This document shows positions 1 to 8,556 of a stretch of 64,000 nucleotides of DNA, piece by piece. The notes under the pieces were generated by a model, which was not told the DNA's origin, did no database searches, and worked only from the letters and a program-made list of their open reading frames with translations. A program made the position numbers and the translations under genes. The DNA comes from Flavobacterium cupreum (lineage in GTDB: Bacteria; Bacteroidota; Bacteroidia; Flavobacteriales; Flavobacteriaceae). Position 1 is the first letter of the stretch. Each line of letters opens with the position of its first letter. The stretch spans positions 248,001 through 312,000 of the forward strand of contig NZ_QWDM01000001.1 in assembly GCF_003996965.1 (NCBI RefSeq). Reading direction: 5' to 3'.

Positions 1-215
1 TAGGGAGCTGTTTTAGTGATTTTTATAACCTGCTCATTTCCCGTAGTTCCTTTTTTCCAGATGATTTCGGCATCTATTACGATTTTGGGAGCACCGCTTT
101 CCAGATCAAGGTTTACGACATCTTCACAAGATGAAAAAATCAGTATAAAGAGAAGGCTGAATAAAGTAAGTGCTTTACTTTTAAAATTATAGTTTTCAAT
201 CCTTTGCATATTCAT
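1..215 (-). CDS. DUF4249-type lipoprotein, N-terminal part (cut by window start)
   Basis: The first 71 codons of a gene that runs off the left edge. The start ATG overlaps the stop codon of the upstream TonB receptor gene (TAATG), so the two are translationally coupled. The N-terminus is a lipoprotein signal: a hydrophobic stretch ending in IFSSC at about residues 30-34, followed by EDVVNLDLESG and a beta-strand reading IVIDAEI. This opening and the position directly behind a TonB-dependent receptor match the DUF4249 family, outer-membrane lipoproteins of Bacteroidota that accompany STN-containing receptors. The exact role is unknown; a surface accessory to the receptor is an inference. The family call rests on the short visible part and the context. 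Confidence 0.7.
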   Translation of the reverse strand, partial: MNMQRIENYNFKSKALTLFSLLFILIFSSCEDVVNLDLESGAPKIVIDAEIIWKKGTTGNEQVIKITKTAP

Positions 216-2827
216 TAAAATTTAAAATTATAGGAAATACCCGGTACTATCCCAAAAATTGACAGTCTTCTGGTTTCATTCGCTCCTGTATCTTCATTGG
301 TGGTAAAGGTCATGGAAGCCGCATTTTTTCTGTTGTAAACATTATAAATACTAAACACCCAATAGCTTTGCCATCCTTTCTTTTTATCAGGTTTAGGCGT
401 ATAGGTCGCCGCAAGGTCTAAGTGATGAAAGACCGGCAGCCTGTTTTCATTTCGAAGCGAATAATTAGGAATATTGATCCCTCCGAATTCATAATATTCA
501 TTCGCGTACGTTACCGGCTGACCGGACTGCAGGGAGAAATTGGCATTAAAAGACCACTTTGGATTGTATTCATAACTCCCGACAATGCTCAGATTATGCA
601 GCTTGTCATATCCGGACAAATACCAGTCACCATTGGCGATTCCCGGTTCTTCTGCTGTTCTTCCGGGCGTTTTTTGTTCTGCCCTTGATAAGGTATACGA
701 AACCCATCCGGTAAAATCTCCGGTATTTTTTCTAAACAATAATTCCATACCGTACGATCTGGCTTTACCATTTAAAATCACCTGTTCTATATCATTGTTT
801 GCCAGGATATCTGCGCCGTCAATATAATCGATACGGTTCTGGATTTTCTTATAAAATAATTCTCCTTCAAAAGAATAATCGCCGTCCCTGAAATTTCTAA
901 AATAACCGGCTGCATATTGATCGAGCAGCTGTGGTTTTGTAAAAGGCCCGCTTGGTGTCCAGATCGTCATGGGCAACGGAGACTGGGTATTGGACAGCAT
1001 GTGAATGTATTGCGCCATTCTGTTATAACTGGCCTTTACGGAATTATCATCATTAAAAGCGTAGGACAAGGCTACCCTTGGTTCCAGGTTGTTAAATTTG
1101 CTAATCGTCTTTCCCTTTCCGTACGCTATGCTTCCGGTTGGGGTTCCTTCCTGGTAAATATGGTATAACGGATTGTATATTACTGCATTACCGTTTTCAT
1201 ATGTATTGATATTTTCATCCCCTAAACGATAAAACATACTGTAACGAAGTCCGTAACGAAGGTTCAGTTTTTTCGTAAGCTGATGTTCGAAATCCAGATA
1301 GGCCGAAGATTCCAGAGCGTATTTTTTGTCCAGTTGCTTGTAATTGAACGGCGAATCAGAACTGGTAGGCTGCACGGTACCGGGGTTAAAATCATAATAC
1401 TGACCATCAATGCCATAGTTTAGCTTTAATTTTTCTGAAACGGTATGATTCCACGCATATTTAAGACCATAACTGGATATTTTATTGTCCCATTCGAAAT
1501 TCTCGGACTGTATGCCCAGATTGAATTTATAATCACTGTAAAAAACAGACAGATTGGTATTTATATTATCCGAAAACTTATGTTTCCAGCTTAGGATTCC
1601 CATTGTGTTTCCATACGTGCTTGAAAAACGATCATTAATATCGAAAACATCATTTCCGAAATATCCGGAAAATGCAATGGTGTTGTTGGCGCCCAAACGG
1701 TAATTCAGCTTCGCATTCAAATCATAAAACATGGCAGAATTCTTATTGTCTGCCAGCTTTAAAAATAGGTGTGCGTAAGAAGCACGTCCTGCAAGAATAA
1801 AAGAGCCTTTTTCCTTTTCGATCGGACCCTGCACCAGTAAACGGCTTGATATTAAACCAATACCACCGTTTACCTTGTAGTTTTCAAAATCCCCGGTTTG
1901 CTGGTTGACATCAAGGACAGAGGAAACGCGGCCTCCGAATTTCGACGGAATACCTCCTTTGTACAAATCGAGTCCGTTTACAATATCGGCGTTAAAAATG
2001 GAGAAGAATCCAAACATATGCGAGTCTCCGTAAACCGGGGCACCGTCAAGAAGAATCAGATTCTGATCGGCTGCTCCGCCACGAACATTAAAGCCCGATG
2101 AAGCCTCTCCCGCATTCGTAACTCCGGGCAATGTCAGGATCGATTTTAAAGGATCCGGCTCCCCCATAGCTGCCGGAATCCTTTTGATTTCTTCCATCGA
2201 AAGTTTATTGACGCTCATTTGGGTATTTCTGACGTCAACTGCTTTGCTGTTGGTGATAATTACCTGCTCGAGTTCCTGACTGTCTGAATCCATGTAAAAA
2301 TTCATCCTTGTATCATCAGCCACGGTGAGCTGTTTTTCTTTGTTTTTTAAACCCAGATAACTGACCAGGACGGTATAACTGCCTTTATCCACTTCTATGG
2401 AAAACTTTCCGTCTGCATCGGTTGTGGCTCCGGTTGAAAGTTCTTTGATGAAAATATTAGCCCCAATAACGGGTTGTTTGCTTTCATCAAAAACCTGACC
2501 GGTCAGCTTATTTTTTTTTTTAGGTGCCTTCGTTACTTTTTGTTTGACAAAAATATTGTTACCCACTACCGAAAACTGTAGTAATGCACTTTTATTCAGT
2601 TCATTGATAAGTTCTTTTATTTCGATATTTTTGTAAGTCCGTTCCTGGGTAAAGTACTTCTGGCTCACATTAATCTGATCGGTAAAGGCAAATTTAAAAT
2701 CGGTCTGTTGCTCAATTTGCTTAAAAAATTCTTTTAAGGTTACCGTTTTATCGACAGTTACGGTTACGTTTTGAGAAAACATACTCCAACTGAATAAAAA
2801 AAAGCATGCTGAAATTATATGCTTCAT
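215..2827 (-). CDS. TonB-dependent outer-membrane receptor with STN signalling domain
   Basis: An 870-residue outer-membrane receptor. In order: signal peptide (about 1-18, ending SMFSQ); secretin/TonB short N-terminal (STN) domain (about 20-95) that would contact the FecR anti-sigma factor; carboxypeptidase-D-like domain (about 108-190, starting LTGQVFDESKQPVIGANIF); plug domain (about 200-310, with GFNVRGGAADQNLILLDGAP); then a long beta-barrel ending in an aromatic residue (YNFKF). It would bring an unknown ligand through the outer membrane using TonB energy. It follows FecR and sigma genes on the same strand and couples to the DUF4249 gene, a typical surface-signalling layout. The substrate cannot be read from the sequence; iron chelates or peptides are possible. 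Confidence 0.9.
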   Translation of the reverse strand: MKHIISACFFLFSWSMFSQNVTVTVDKTVTLKEFFKQIEQQTDFKFAFTDQINVSQKYFTQERTYKNIEIKELINELNKSALLQFSVVGNNIFVKQKVTKAPKKKNKLTGQVFDESKQPVIGANIFIKELSTGATTDADGKFSIEVDKGSYTVLVSYLGLKNKEKQLTVADDTRMNFYMDSDSQELEQVIITNSKAVDVRNTQMSVNKLSMEEIKRIPAAMGEPDPLKSILTLPGVTNAGEASSGFNVRGGAADQNLILLDGAPVYGDSHMFGFFSIFNADIVNGLDLYKGGIPSKFGGRVSSVLDVNQQTGDFENYKVNGGIGLISSRLLVQGPIEKEKGSFILAGRASYAHLFLKLADNKNSAMFYDLNAKLNYRLGANNTIAFSGYFGNDVFDINDRFSSTYGNTMGILSWKHKFSDNINTNLSVFYSDYKFNLGIQSENFEWDNKISSYGLKYAWNHTVSEKLKLNYGIDGQYYDFNPGTVQPTSSDSPFNYKQLDKKYALESSAYLDFEHQLTKKLNLRYGLRYSMFYRLGDENINTYENGNAVIYNPLYHIYQEGTPTGSIAYGKGKTISKFNNLEPRVALSYAFNDDNSVKASYNRMAQYIHMLSNTQSPLPMTIWTPSGPFTKPQLLDQYAAGYFRNFRDGDYSFEGELFYKKIQNRIDYIDGADILANNDIEQVILNGKARSYGMELLFRKNTGDFTGWVSYTLSRAEQKTPGRTAEEPGIANGDWYLSGYDKLHNLSIVGSYEYNPKWSFNANFSLQSGQPVTYANEYYEFGGINIPNYSLRNENRLPVFHHLDLAATYTPKPDKKKGWQSYWVFSIYNVYNRKNAASMTFTTNEDTGANETRRLSIFGIVPGISYNFKF

Positions 2828-2928
2828 GAAATTTTGTATTTTTGAATATTATTAAATGGAATAGTTTTTATACTATCCTGACTATGAGGAGGATGTTTAG
2901 TTTCGCGGCTAGTGCATCCTTTTCTTTT

Positions 2929-3771
2929 CTACTGAAAAGCAATCTGTTTTAATGCTTCATTTACTTCAAAGTTTAGGTTATACATTTCTGATATTAATTG
3001 AACAATTGTTTTCAGGTCTTCTTTTTTGTTGATGCGGACTGTAATTCGCTGGTTGTCATATTCCTCCGGAAAAATTACTTTATATCCGTAATGCTCCCTG
3101 ATGTAAGCACTGACAACAGTAAGCTTTTCGTTTTCAAAATCAGTAAACCTGTTAAATTCGGTTACTGAAGCGGTATTGTCTTTTCCATACGTAAAGGTTT
3201 CGCCGGGCACCAGGATCCATTTTTTATCCTGATCTTTTACACTCATCTGAACACTTCCTTCATAAAGTGCTACCTCCACCCCGTTTTTCGTATCGCCTTT
3301 TACCGTAAAAGAAGTTCCTAAAACAGTAGTTGTTGTTTCGTGGCAAAAAACCTGAAAAGGATGTTTTTTGTCTTTTTTTACTTTAAAGTACGCTTCCCCT
3401 TCCACTTCTATTTTTCTGTTGACTGAAAAATCAGCGGCATATTCAATTTTAGAGGCCGGACTTAATTCAACCCTCGAACTATCCGGTAAGAATATGGTTT
3501 TTACTGCAGAGGTCGTGTTTTCAACAACATTTCCGGCAATGGAAGTATCGGTTTTCAGTGGATTTTTCAATAGATAAATTCCGGTACCCATCAGCATCAC
3601 AATCACTGCAGCCGCCGCCGCATACTTACGCCATGCGAAGTTTTTTCTCTTTGAAGGAAAAGCTGCCGAACGGAACTCTTCCCACGAATCTTCTTTTGTA
3701 CGATCAGAATGTGCCATGGGTTTCTCTTCCCAGATCTTTTTTAATTCCTCATCCATTTTATTCTCGTCCAT
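2929..3771 (-). CDS. FecR-family anti-sigma factor
   Basis: A 280-residue single-pass inner-membrane anti-sigma factor. A cytoplasmic N-terminal part (about 1-45) is followed by one membrane helix (about 48-68, rich in Ala/Val/Met), then the periplasmic FecR domain (about 85-185; the stretch EVEGEAYFKVKKDKKHPFQV is diagnostic) and a C-terminal STN-like DUF4974 domain (about 205-280). It would hold the ECF sigma factor encoded at 4037-4558 and release it when the receptor at 215-2827 binds ligand. It starts 12 bases after the small upstream gene and lies 101 bases before the receptor. Confidence 0.9.
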   Translation of the reverse strand: MDENKMDEELKKIWEEKPMAHSDRTKEDSWEEFRSAAFPSKRKNFAWRKYAAAAAVIVMLMGTGIYLLKNPLKTDTSIAGNVVENTTSAVKTIFLPDSSRVELSPASKIEYAADFSVNRKIEVEGEAYFKVKKDKKHPFQVFCHETTTTVLGTSFTVKGDTKNGVEVALYEGSVQMSVKDQDKKWILVPGETFTYGKDNTASVTEFNRFTDFENEKLTVVSAYIREHYGYKVIFPEEYDNQRITVRINKKEDLKTIVQLISEMYNLNFEVNEALKQIAFQ

Positions 3772-3783
3772 ATCTTTGGGGCG

Positions 3784-3990
3784 TTATAGTTTTTGACAAT
3801 GAAATCCCTGCTTATTAAAAACACCATAGACCATTTCCTTGATATCCCTGTTGGTCTCAATTTTAAGAATATTATACCCTTCTGTATCAAAATTCATGAT
3901 ACAGTCAGAAATAACAAACTGAAGCAGCTTCACAAGATAACCTGCTTCCTCTTTTGTTTTAACATCTGTTTTGTAAACCTCTATATCCAT
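3784..3990 (-). CDS. small ferredoxin-fold-like protein between sigma and anti-sigma genes
   Basis: A 68-residue protein without signal peptide or membrane helix. The pattern MDIEVYKTDVKTKEEAGYLV, a long helix, then GYNILKIET and a second helix ending VFNKQGFHCQKL gives a beta-alpha-beta-beta-alpha-beta order, like heavy-metal-associated (HMA) or related ferredoxin-like folds. The HMA CxxC metal site is absent. It sits 46 bases after the sigma gene and 12 before FecR on the same strand, so it is probably co-transcribed. Its role is unknown; a regulatory partner is only a guess from context. Confidence 0.65.
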   Translation of the reverse strand: MDIEVYKTDVKTKEEAGYLVKLLQFVISDCIMNFDTEGYNILKIETNRDIKEMVYGVFNKQGFHCQKL

Positions 3991-4036
3991 CTTTATGGTT
4001 TGTTTTTATAGATAACAAACGAGAATGGAAAAGTTC

Positions 4037-4558
4037 CTAATGGTTTTCGATTTTTTTTCGAATAAATTTACTGGCAAGATAAATATGATTGGCGATTGTC
4101 TTCTCAGAAAGATCCGTAATCGCTGCAATCTCCTTATAGCTAAGGTTTTCCAGTTTGTGTAATGTAAATATTTTTTGCTGCTGCTCCGGAAGCTGATTGA
4201 TGAAGGTGTACAACTTTTCCTGTCTTTCCTCAAAATTTCCGCTATCAGTCACTTCCTCTGCCATCTCCATTTTTAAAGGATCAAGCTGAATTATTTTATT
4301 TTCCCTGTTAACATGATTGATGATAATATTCCGGCAGATGGTAAACAATTGTTTATCCAATAAAACGTCTTCATGAAGTAATTCCCTTTTATCGTAGAGT
4401 CTTAAAAAGGTTTCCTGAACAAAATCTTGTGGGGTAAGGACAGAAAAATCAAATCGTCTGGCAATATGGATGAGTTTATCATAGTAATTCAGATAGACCT
4501 CTTTGAAGGCTGCTTCATTACCTTTTTTTAAACGTAAGATAAACTTTCTATTGTCCAT
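4037..4558 (-). CDS. ECF RNA polymerase sigma factor (sigma-70 family)
   Basis: A 173-residue ECF sigma factor. Region 2 (about 10-75) has AFKEVYLNYYDKLIHIARRF and the -10 recognition part TPQDFVQETFLRLYD; region 4 (about 115-165) has LPEQQQKIFTLHKLENLSYK followed by a helix-turn-helix (EIAAITDLSEKTIANHIYLA). It heads the operon sigma, small protein, FecR, TonB receptor, DUF4249 and would transcribe it when freed from FecR. The region upstream (4559-4873) would carry its promoter. Confidence 0.92.
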   Translation of the reverse strand: MDNRKFILRLKKGNEAAFKEVYLNYYDKLIHIARRFDFSVLTPQDFVQETFLRLYDKRELLHEDVLLDKQLFTICRNIIINHVNRENKIIQLDPLKMEMAEEVTDSGNFEERQEKLYTFINQLPEQQQKIFTLHKLENLSYKEIAAITDLSEKTIANHIYLASKFIRKKIENH

Positions 4559-4873
4559 AAATTAAATAGGATCACTACTCTTAAACTTAATGACTTCAAT
4601 AATATTGTGTTTGGAACCTTAAATTTAAAATAAGGAATCTATTGAATCATTTTGCTTTCTTCCATACTGCCGTAAAATGCAAAGAACAGTAATTTAATTA
4701 TAAATCTGATGTCCGCTGCGATAAAATTTGAGCATTTGCAATATTGAAGCGCTTCGATTAGTAGTAATTTCGCCAAATATGTTACAGCCAAAAAAGAAGA
4801 TTCAGGAAAAAATCCGCAAGTCTTTTTATAAACTGTTTTGAGACAAGCCCTTTACCATCGCATCGGCCTGTTT
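4559..4873. other. AT-rich intergenic region, no gene seen
   Basis: About 315 bases between the sigma gene start and the end of the metallophosphoesterase gene, both on the minus strand. It should hold the sigma promoter and the end of the metallophosphoesterase transcript. I see no convincing ORF or strong terminator. A short perfect palindrome GAAGCGCTTC lies near 4745-4754; its meaning is unknown. Confidence 0.5.
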
Positions 4874-6379
4874 TTATTTTGCCCACCAAACAGCATTGCC
4901 AAAAACCTCCAGATTAATTCCTTCGCTTAAAGCTTTTATCCTTACACTATGTGCACCCGGTACTGCATCTGCAGGGGTTTCTATCCTCCACAGATGGGTA
5001 CTGATCGTTTCGGGCTTTGGAAATTTGGATATTTTCATACTGTCATATCTTCCCTCGCTTTGCAGGCGATACTGTTTTAGCACATTAGGGGAAATCCCTT
5101 CATACTTTGTCATTTCGGTCCATTTTCCCTTATCAAAACTGATGTACACTTTTGTAAATTCATCTGCTGCAAATACATTGGCATAAATAAAAGTATCGTT
5201 CAGTATATTGAGTGTCGTGTCCCATTCATTTACTTTCGGAACGGTAATGTCTATTTGTTTTCCGTCAGCAGCTCCGGAAACTTTGTAGTGGTATGTATAG
5301 TCGTCAGGAGTTATGCCGATGGTCCAATATCCTTTCGGCGTTCCGTCATACATTAAGGCAAACGGAATCTGATCGAGATCATGCGGCCCTTCCCACCACG
5401 ACCCGCAAACGGCCCCGGCCACTAGTTCATGGATAGGCTGTCCCGTTTCCCTTGCAAAATATTTATGGTATTGGGTATGGGTATGTCCGGCGCTGATTGA
5501 CACCTTTTCAAAAGGTTCCAACGATTTGATGATCCAGTCTTTATCTTCCATTTCCTCGAGCGGAATATGCATCAATAAGTGTATCGAACTATAATTACCT
5601 TTTCGGGCTGCAATCAGATTAGTGATGAACTCCTTTTGTGTTTCATCAAGGCGGCCTACATATCCTTTTTCATTCACGGGATAAATATTATTCAATACCA
5701 AAAACAATTGTGTTCCGTACTCAAAAGCATAATAGGAAGGACCAAAAACGCTTTCAAAACTTTTATCCCTGTCCTGAAAAGCGGTTTCCTTAAAATTGAG
5801 ATCATGATTTCCAATAGTATAAAAAACAGGAGCCCCGATAAGTCCCAAAGTCCCGGACAACGGCTTAAAAATATTCAGATTATCAAAAGAAAGATCACCG
5901 AGCGGCACTATAAAATCAATTTCCTGATCCATTAATTCTTCCGTGACCAATTTTCCGACATGGTGAATATCGTCCATAACATCTACCTGCGTATCTCCCA
6001 GCAGAACCAATTTTAAATCTTTCTTTTCTACATGGGGAATCAGCGGGAAATTATACTTTTTAGCCGCTTTTATTTCATCGAAAGGGACATAAAAGAGAAC
6101 ACTATTTTGTTTGTTTTGCTTCGAAATATAATTTTCCGGTTTAATTACAAAAACGGTATTTCCTTCTATTTTTGAAATCGTATATTTTCCTTTCGAATTG
6201 GTTCTTACAATATCTTTACCATTGGATACCAAAACATTAGACAACATTACCTCATCTTTATCAGGAACCTCATTTTTGTTGGTATCTGCAAAGACGACTC
6301 CGGATATTTTATCGTGCTGCTGTCCAAAAATAACCATACAGCTGCAGAATAGTACTACTGTTAAAATAATTTTATTCAT
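4874..6379 (-). CDS. secreted calcineurin-like metallophosphoesterase, three-domain type
   Basis: A 501-residue exported phosphoesterase. Signal peptide (1-19, ending IFGQ), then an N-terminal beta domain (about 22-105) of the MetallophosN/SdrD-B type (ISGVVFADTNKNEVPDKDEV), the metallophosphoesterase core and a C-terminal MetallophosC domain (about 340-500). Metal-binding motifs are all visible: LLGDTQVD, PLGDLSFDN, TIGNHDLNF, LLMHIPLEE and SAGHTHTQYH. It would cleave phosphomono- or diesters in the periplasm or at the surface. It follows the GDPD-alkaline phosphatase gene, from which a strong terminator hairpin separates it, so it may be expressed partly on its own. Its place behind a SusCD pair suggests it works on phosphorylated material bound there. 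Confidence 0.9.
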   Translation of the reverse strand: MNKIILTVVLFCSCMVIFGQQHDKISGVVFADTNKNEVPDKDEVMLSNVLVSNGKDIVRTNSKGKYTISKIEGNTVFVIKPENYISKQNKQNSVLFYVPFDEIKAAKKYNFPLIPHVEKKDLKLVLLGDTQVDVMDDIHHVGKLVTEELMDQEIDFIVPLGDLSFDNLNIFKPLSGTLGLIGAPVFYTIGNHDLNFKETAFQDRDKSFESVFGPSYYAFEYGTQLFLVLNNIYPVNEKGYVGRLDETQKEFITNLIAARKGNYSSIHLLMHIPLEEMEDKDWIIKSLEPFEKVSISAGHTHTQYHKYFARETGQPIHELVAGAVCGSWWEGPHDLDQIPFALMYDGTPKGYWTIGITPDDYTYHYKVSGAADGKQIDITVPKVNEWDTTLNILNDTFIYANVFAADEFTKVYISFDKGKWTEMTKYEGISPNVLKQYRLQSEGRYDSMKISKFPKPETISTHLWRIETPADAVPGAHSVRIKALSEGINLEVFGNAVWWAK

Positions 6380-6415
6380 AACTATTTTTTAACTGAAATT
6401 AGAAGTTAATAAAAA

Positions 6416-6451
6416 ACCGCAGTTTTATAATTTTCATTGTAAAACTGCGGT
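6416..6451 (-). terminator. rho-independent terminator after the phosphatase gene
   Basis: Perfect 12-bp stem (ACCGCAGTTTTA / TAAAACTGCGGT) with a 12-base loop. On the minus strand it is followed directly by a T run, so it would end transcription from the alkaline phosphatase gene before the metallophosphoesterase gene. Confidence 0.85.
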
Positions 6452-6470
6452 CCCTTTTTTGGCAAAGCTG

Positions 6471-8297
6471 TTATTTTATTCCTAACAACTGCATTATTTT
6501 GCTGTAAATTTCGGTGTTCTGATACACGCCCATAAAATTCTGAGCTCCGGGACCGTAGGCAAAAACAGGCACCGTTACTGAGGTGTGGTCGTTGGTGCTG
6601 AAGCTTCCGTGTACATAACCTTTTTCGGTACTGCCGTCTATTAAGGAAAGTCCGCCGGTCTCGTGATCGGCCGTTACAATCAATAAAGTTTCCGGATTTT
6701 TGTCTACAAATTCCATGGCCTGACCCACCAAACGGTCAAAATCAAGCAGTTCACGTACGACGTATTCTACATTATTGCTATGACCGCCGTAATCAATCTG
6801 AGCGCCTTCGGCCATGATAAAAAACGGATTCGGTGTTTTGGAAAATGTATTCGTAGCTTTTAATAATGATTTCGCTAAAAAATCGCCTCTTCCGTCTTTT
6901 CTCGAAACTACAGCAGCATTTTCCAATACTACAAAACGGGAATTGCTGATCGTATCCAAAGCGCTGAAGTGATCCGAAAAAGTATAGCCTTTTTGCTGTA
7001 AGGCTTCCGCCAGATTTTTACCGTCTTTTCGGGATTTGAACTGGTTATTTCCTCCTCCGATTAAAATATCAGACGGATTGGATAAAAAATCTTCGGCAAT
7101 GGCTTCGTTATAACTTCTGTCGGACTGATGGGCATAAAAAGCAGCCGGTGTAGCGTCTGTAATATCACCGCACGAAATAATAGCGGTTTTATATTTTTTC
7201 TTAGCCAGCAACTGTGTTATGGACTCCACTGGTTTTCCTTTTTCATCGACACCAATAAAACGGTTATTGGTCTTATGACCGGAAGCCATAGCAGTAGCTC
7301 CTGCCGCCGAATCGGTAATATAACTGTCCGAAGCTTTAGTAATCGAAAATCCCTCTGTCGGAATATTGAACATGTTTAACCTTCCTTTATTGGCCGTGTA
7401 ACCTGCATAAATCTGGGTCAGTCCCATTCCGTCTCCAATAAGAAGAATTACATTCTTCGGACGTTTATTTTTGGGAAATACTGCGTCGTTTTTAGGAACA
7501 TAGGTTTCGTAAAACTCCGTGTTCTGGTAAAAGGCAGATTTAATATTTTTGATGAATTGCGTCAATGCCGACGTGTTATCCGTTGCAATGTAATCCACAT
7601 GCAGGTTCATTAAAGTCATCCAGGTATTCACATTATCCTGTGTCGACCAGAACCGGATTTTTTTATTTTGATCGTGTACTTTTTTAATGATGGCCAGTAT
7701 TTTCTCAGAATCGGCCTGAGTCAATACACCTTTGCCATTCCAAACCGTCAGTTCTTTCAAATCCTCACTGATCATTTCTACTCTTGACAGTTCTTCTGAA
7801 GTATAGGTTTCGTTGAGCCTTCCGTCAAAATAAATAAAGGCCGGATAGTCTTTCCATTTGGAGGGCGCTGGCCTGTTCCCGGAAATAATAACCTTAAAGT
7901 TTTTGTTTGAAATGAGTTCCGGAAAGGTGTTTAACTGTTCCGAAATTACTTTTAAAGTGGCCTCTGCCTCCGACTTGATGTCAATCATCAAAATTAAAGG
8001 TTTGTCGCTTTTATAAGCTTTCCCCCCTAACGCTTTAAATTTTAATAAAAGCGGCTCCAGGTAAAGGTTCCGAAGGGAATTGACGGGATTAATTTCCTTT
8101 GAGGTATGCGCCACAGCCAAATCGTTTTTAACCAGAAAAACATCGGCTTCGATGACGCCTGCCTCATTGGCGTAAGCTTCATAAAAAGGAAGCGGACTAG
8201 CGTAATCATTATGGGAATGAATATTCACAGAACTGTATTCCTGTGCCTGTGAGAAAAGGCAAAAATGGAGGCAAAAAAGGGTGATTATTTTTTTCAT
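6471..8297 (-). CDS. GDPD/PLC-like domain fused to alkaline phosphatase, secreted
   Basis: A 608-residue exported two-enzyme protein. I start it at ATG 8297, which gives a clean signal peptide (MKKIITLFCLHFCLFSQAQ); an upstream ATG would put a hydrophilic stretch in front. Residues about 20-265 resemble the glycerophosphodiester phosphodiesterase/PI-PLC barrel (NIHSHNDYASPLPF, GVIEADVFLVKNDLAVAHT, LILMIDIKSEAE). Residues about 280-608 are an alkaline phosphatase: metal site NVILLIGDGMGLTQ, nucleophile serine in TDSAAGATAMASGHKT, then AEGAQIDYGGHSN and VTADHETGG. The pair could split a phosphodiester and then remove phosphate from the product in one protein. It lies behind SusC/SusD and an ECF switch, which points to organic-phosphate scavenging (inference). 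Confidence 0.9.
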   Translation of the reverse strand: MKKIITLFCLHFCLFSQAQEYSSVNIHSHNDYASPLPFYEAYANEAGVIEADVFLVKNDLAVAHTSKEINPVNSLRNLYLEPLLLKFKALGGKAYKSDKPLILMIDIKSEAEATLKVISEQLNTFPELISNKNFKVIISGNRPAPSKWKDYPAFIYFDGRLNETYTSEELSRVEMISEDLKELTVWNGKGVLTQADSEKILAIIKKVHDQNKKIRFWSTQDNVNTWMTLMNLHVDYIATDNTSALTQFIKNIKSAFYQNTEFYETYVPKNDAVFPKNKRPKNVILLIGDGMGLTQIYAGYTANKGRLNMFNIPTEGFSITKASDSYITDSAAGATAMASGHKTNNRFIGVDEKGKPVESITQLLAKKKYKTAIISCGDITDATPAAFYAHQSDRSYNEAIAEDFLSNPSDILIGGGNNQFKSRKDGKNLAEALQQKGYTFSDHFSALDTISNSRFVVLENAAVVSRKDGRGDFLAKSLLKATNTFSKTPNPFFIMAEGAQIDYGGHSNNVEYVVRELLDFDRLVGQAMEFVDKNPETLLIVTADHETGGLSLIDGSTEKGYVHGSFSTNDHTSVTVPVFAYGPGAQNFMGVYQNTEIYSKIMQLLGIK

Positions 8298-8427
8298 CTG
8301 TACTAGTATTTGTTCTTTCTGAAAGCTGTAGGCAAACTTCAATAAAAAGAACATAAGTTATTGGTATTAATTCAAATACACTTCAATTCTTACATTAAAA
8401 AATGTATCGTATTTCTAATCCGAAAAT

Positions 8428-8461
8428 AGAAACCAGCCCTTTCACGAAAAGACTGGTTTCT
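8428..8461 (-). terminator. hairpin between susD-like and phosphatase genes
   Basis: A 9-bp perfect outer stem (AGAAACCAG / CTGGTTTCT) with partial inner pairing, followed on the minus strand by a short T-rich stretch. It lies in the 259-base gap between the SusD and phosphatase genes. It could end or weaken read-through, so that SusCD is made in different amounts from the phosphatase. Confidence 0.6.
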
Positions 8462-8556
8462 AAGTTATTTATAAATCATTTGTTTTTTATTTACGACCGC
8501 AGACTCCTGTAAAGCCTGCAGCGTAAAAAAAAACACAAACTAAATGAAACTACTTT

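Noticed and set aside
422..1168. Plus-strand ORFs of 60-88 codons opposite the TonB receptor
   Set aside because: They are shadows of the receptor gene and have no coding character of their own.
2845..2928. Terminator between FecR and TonB receptor genes
   Set aside because: GGATG / CATCC could pair, but the arms are five bases with a long loop and no T run.
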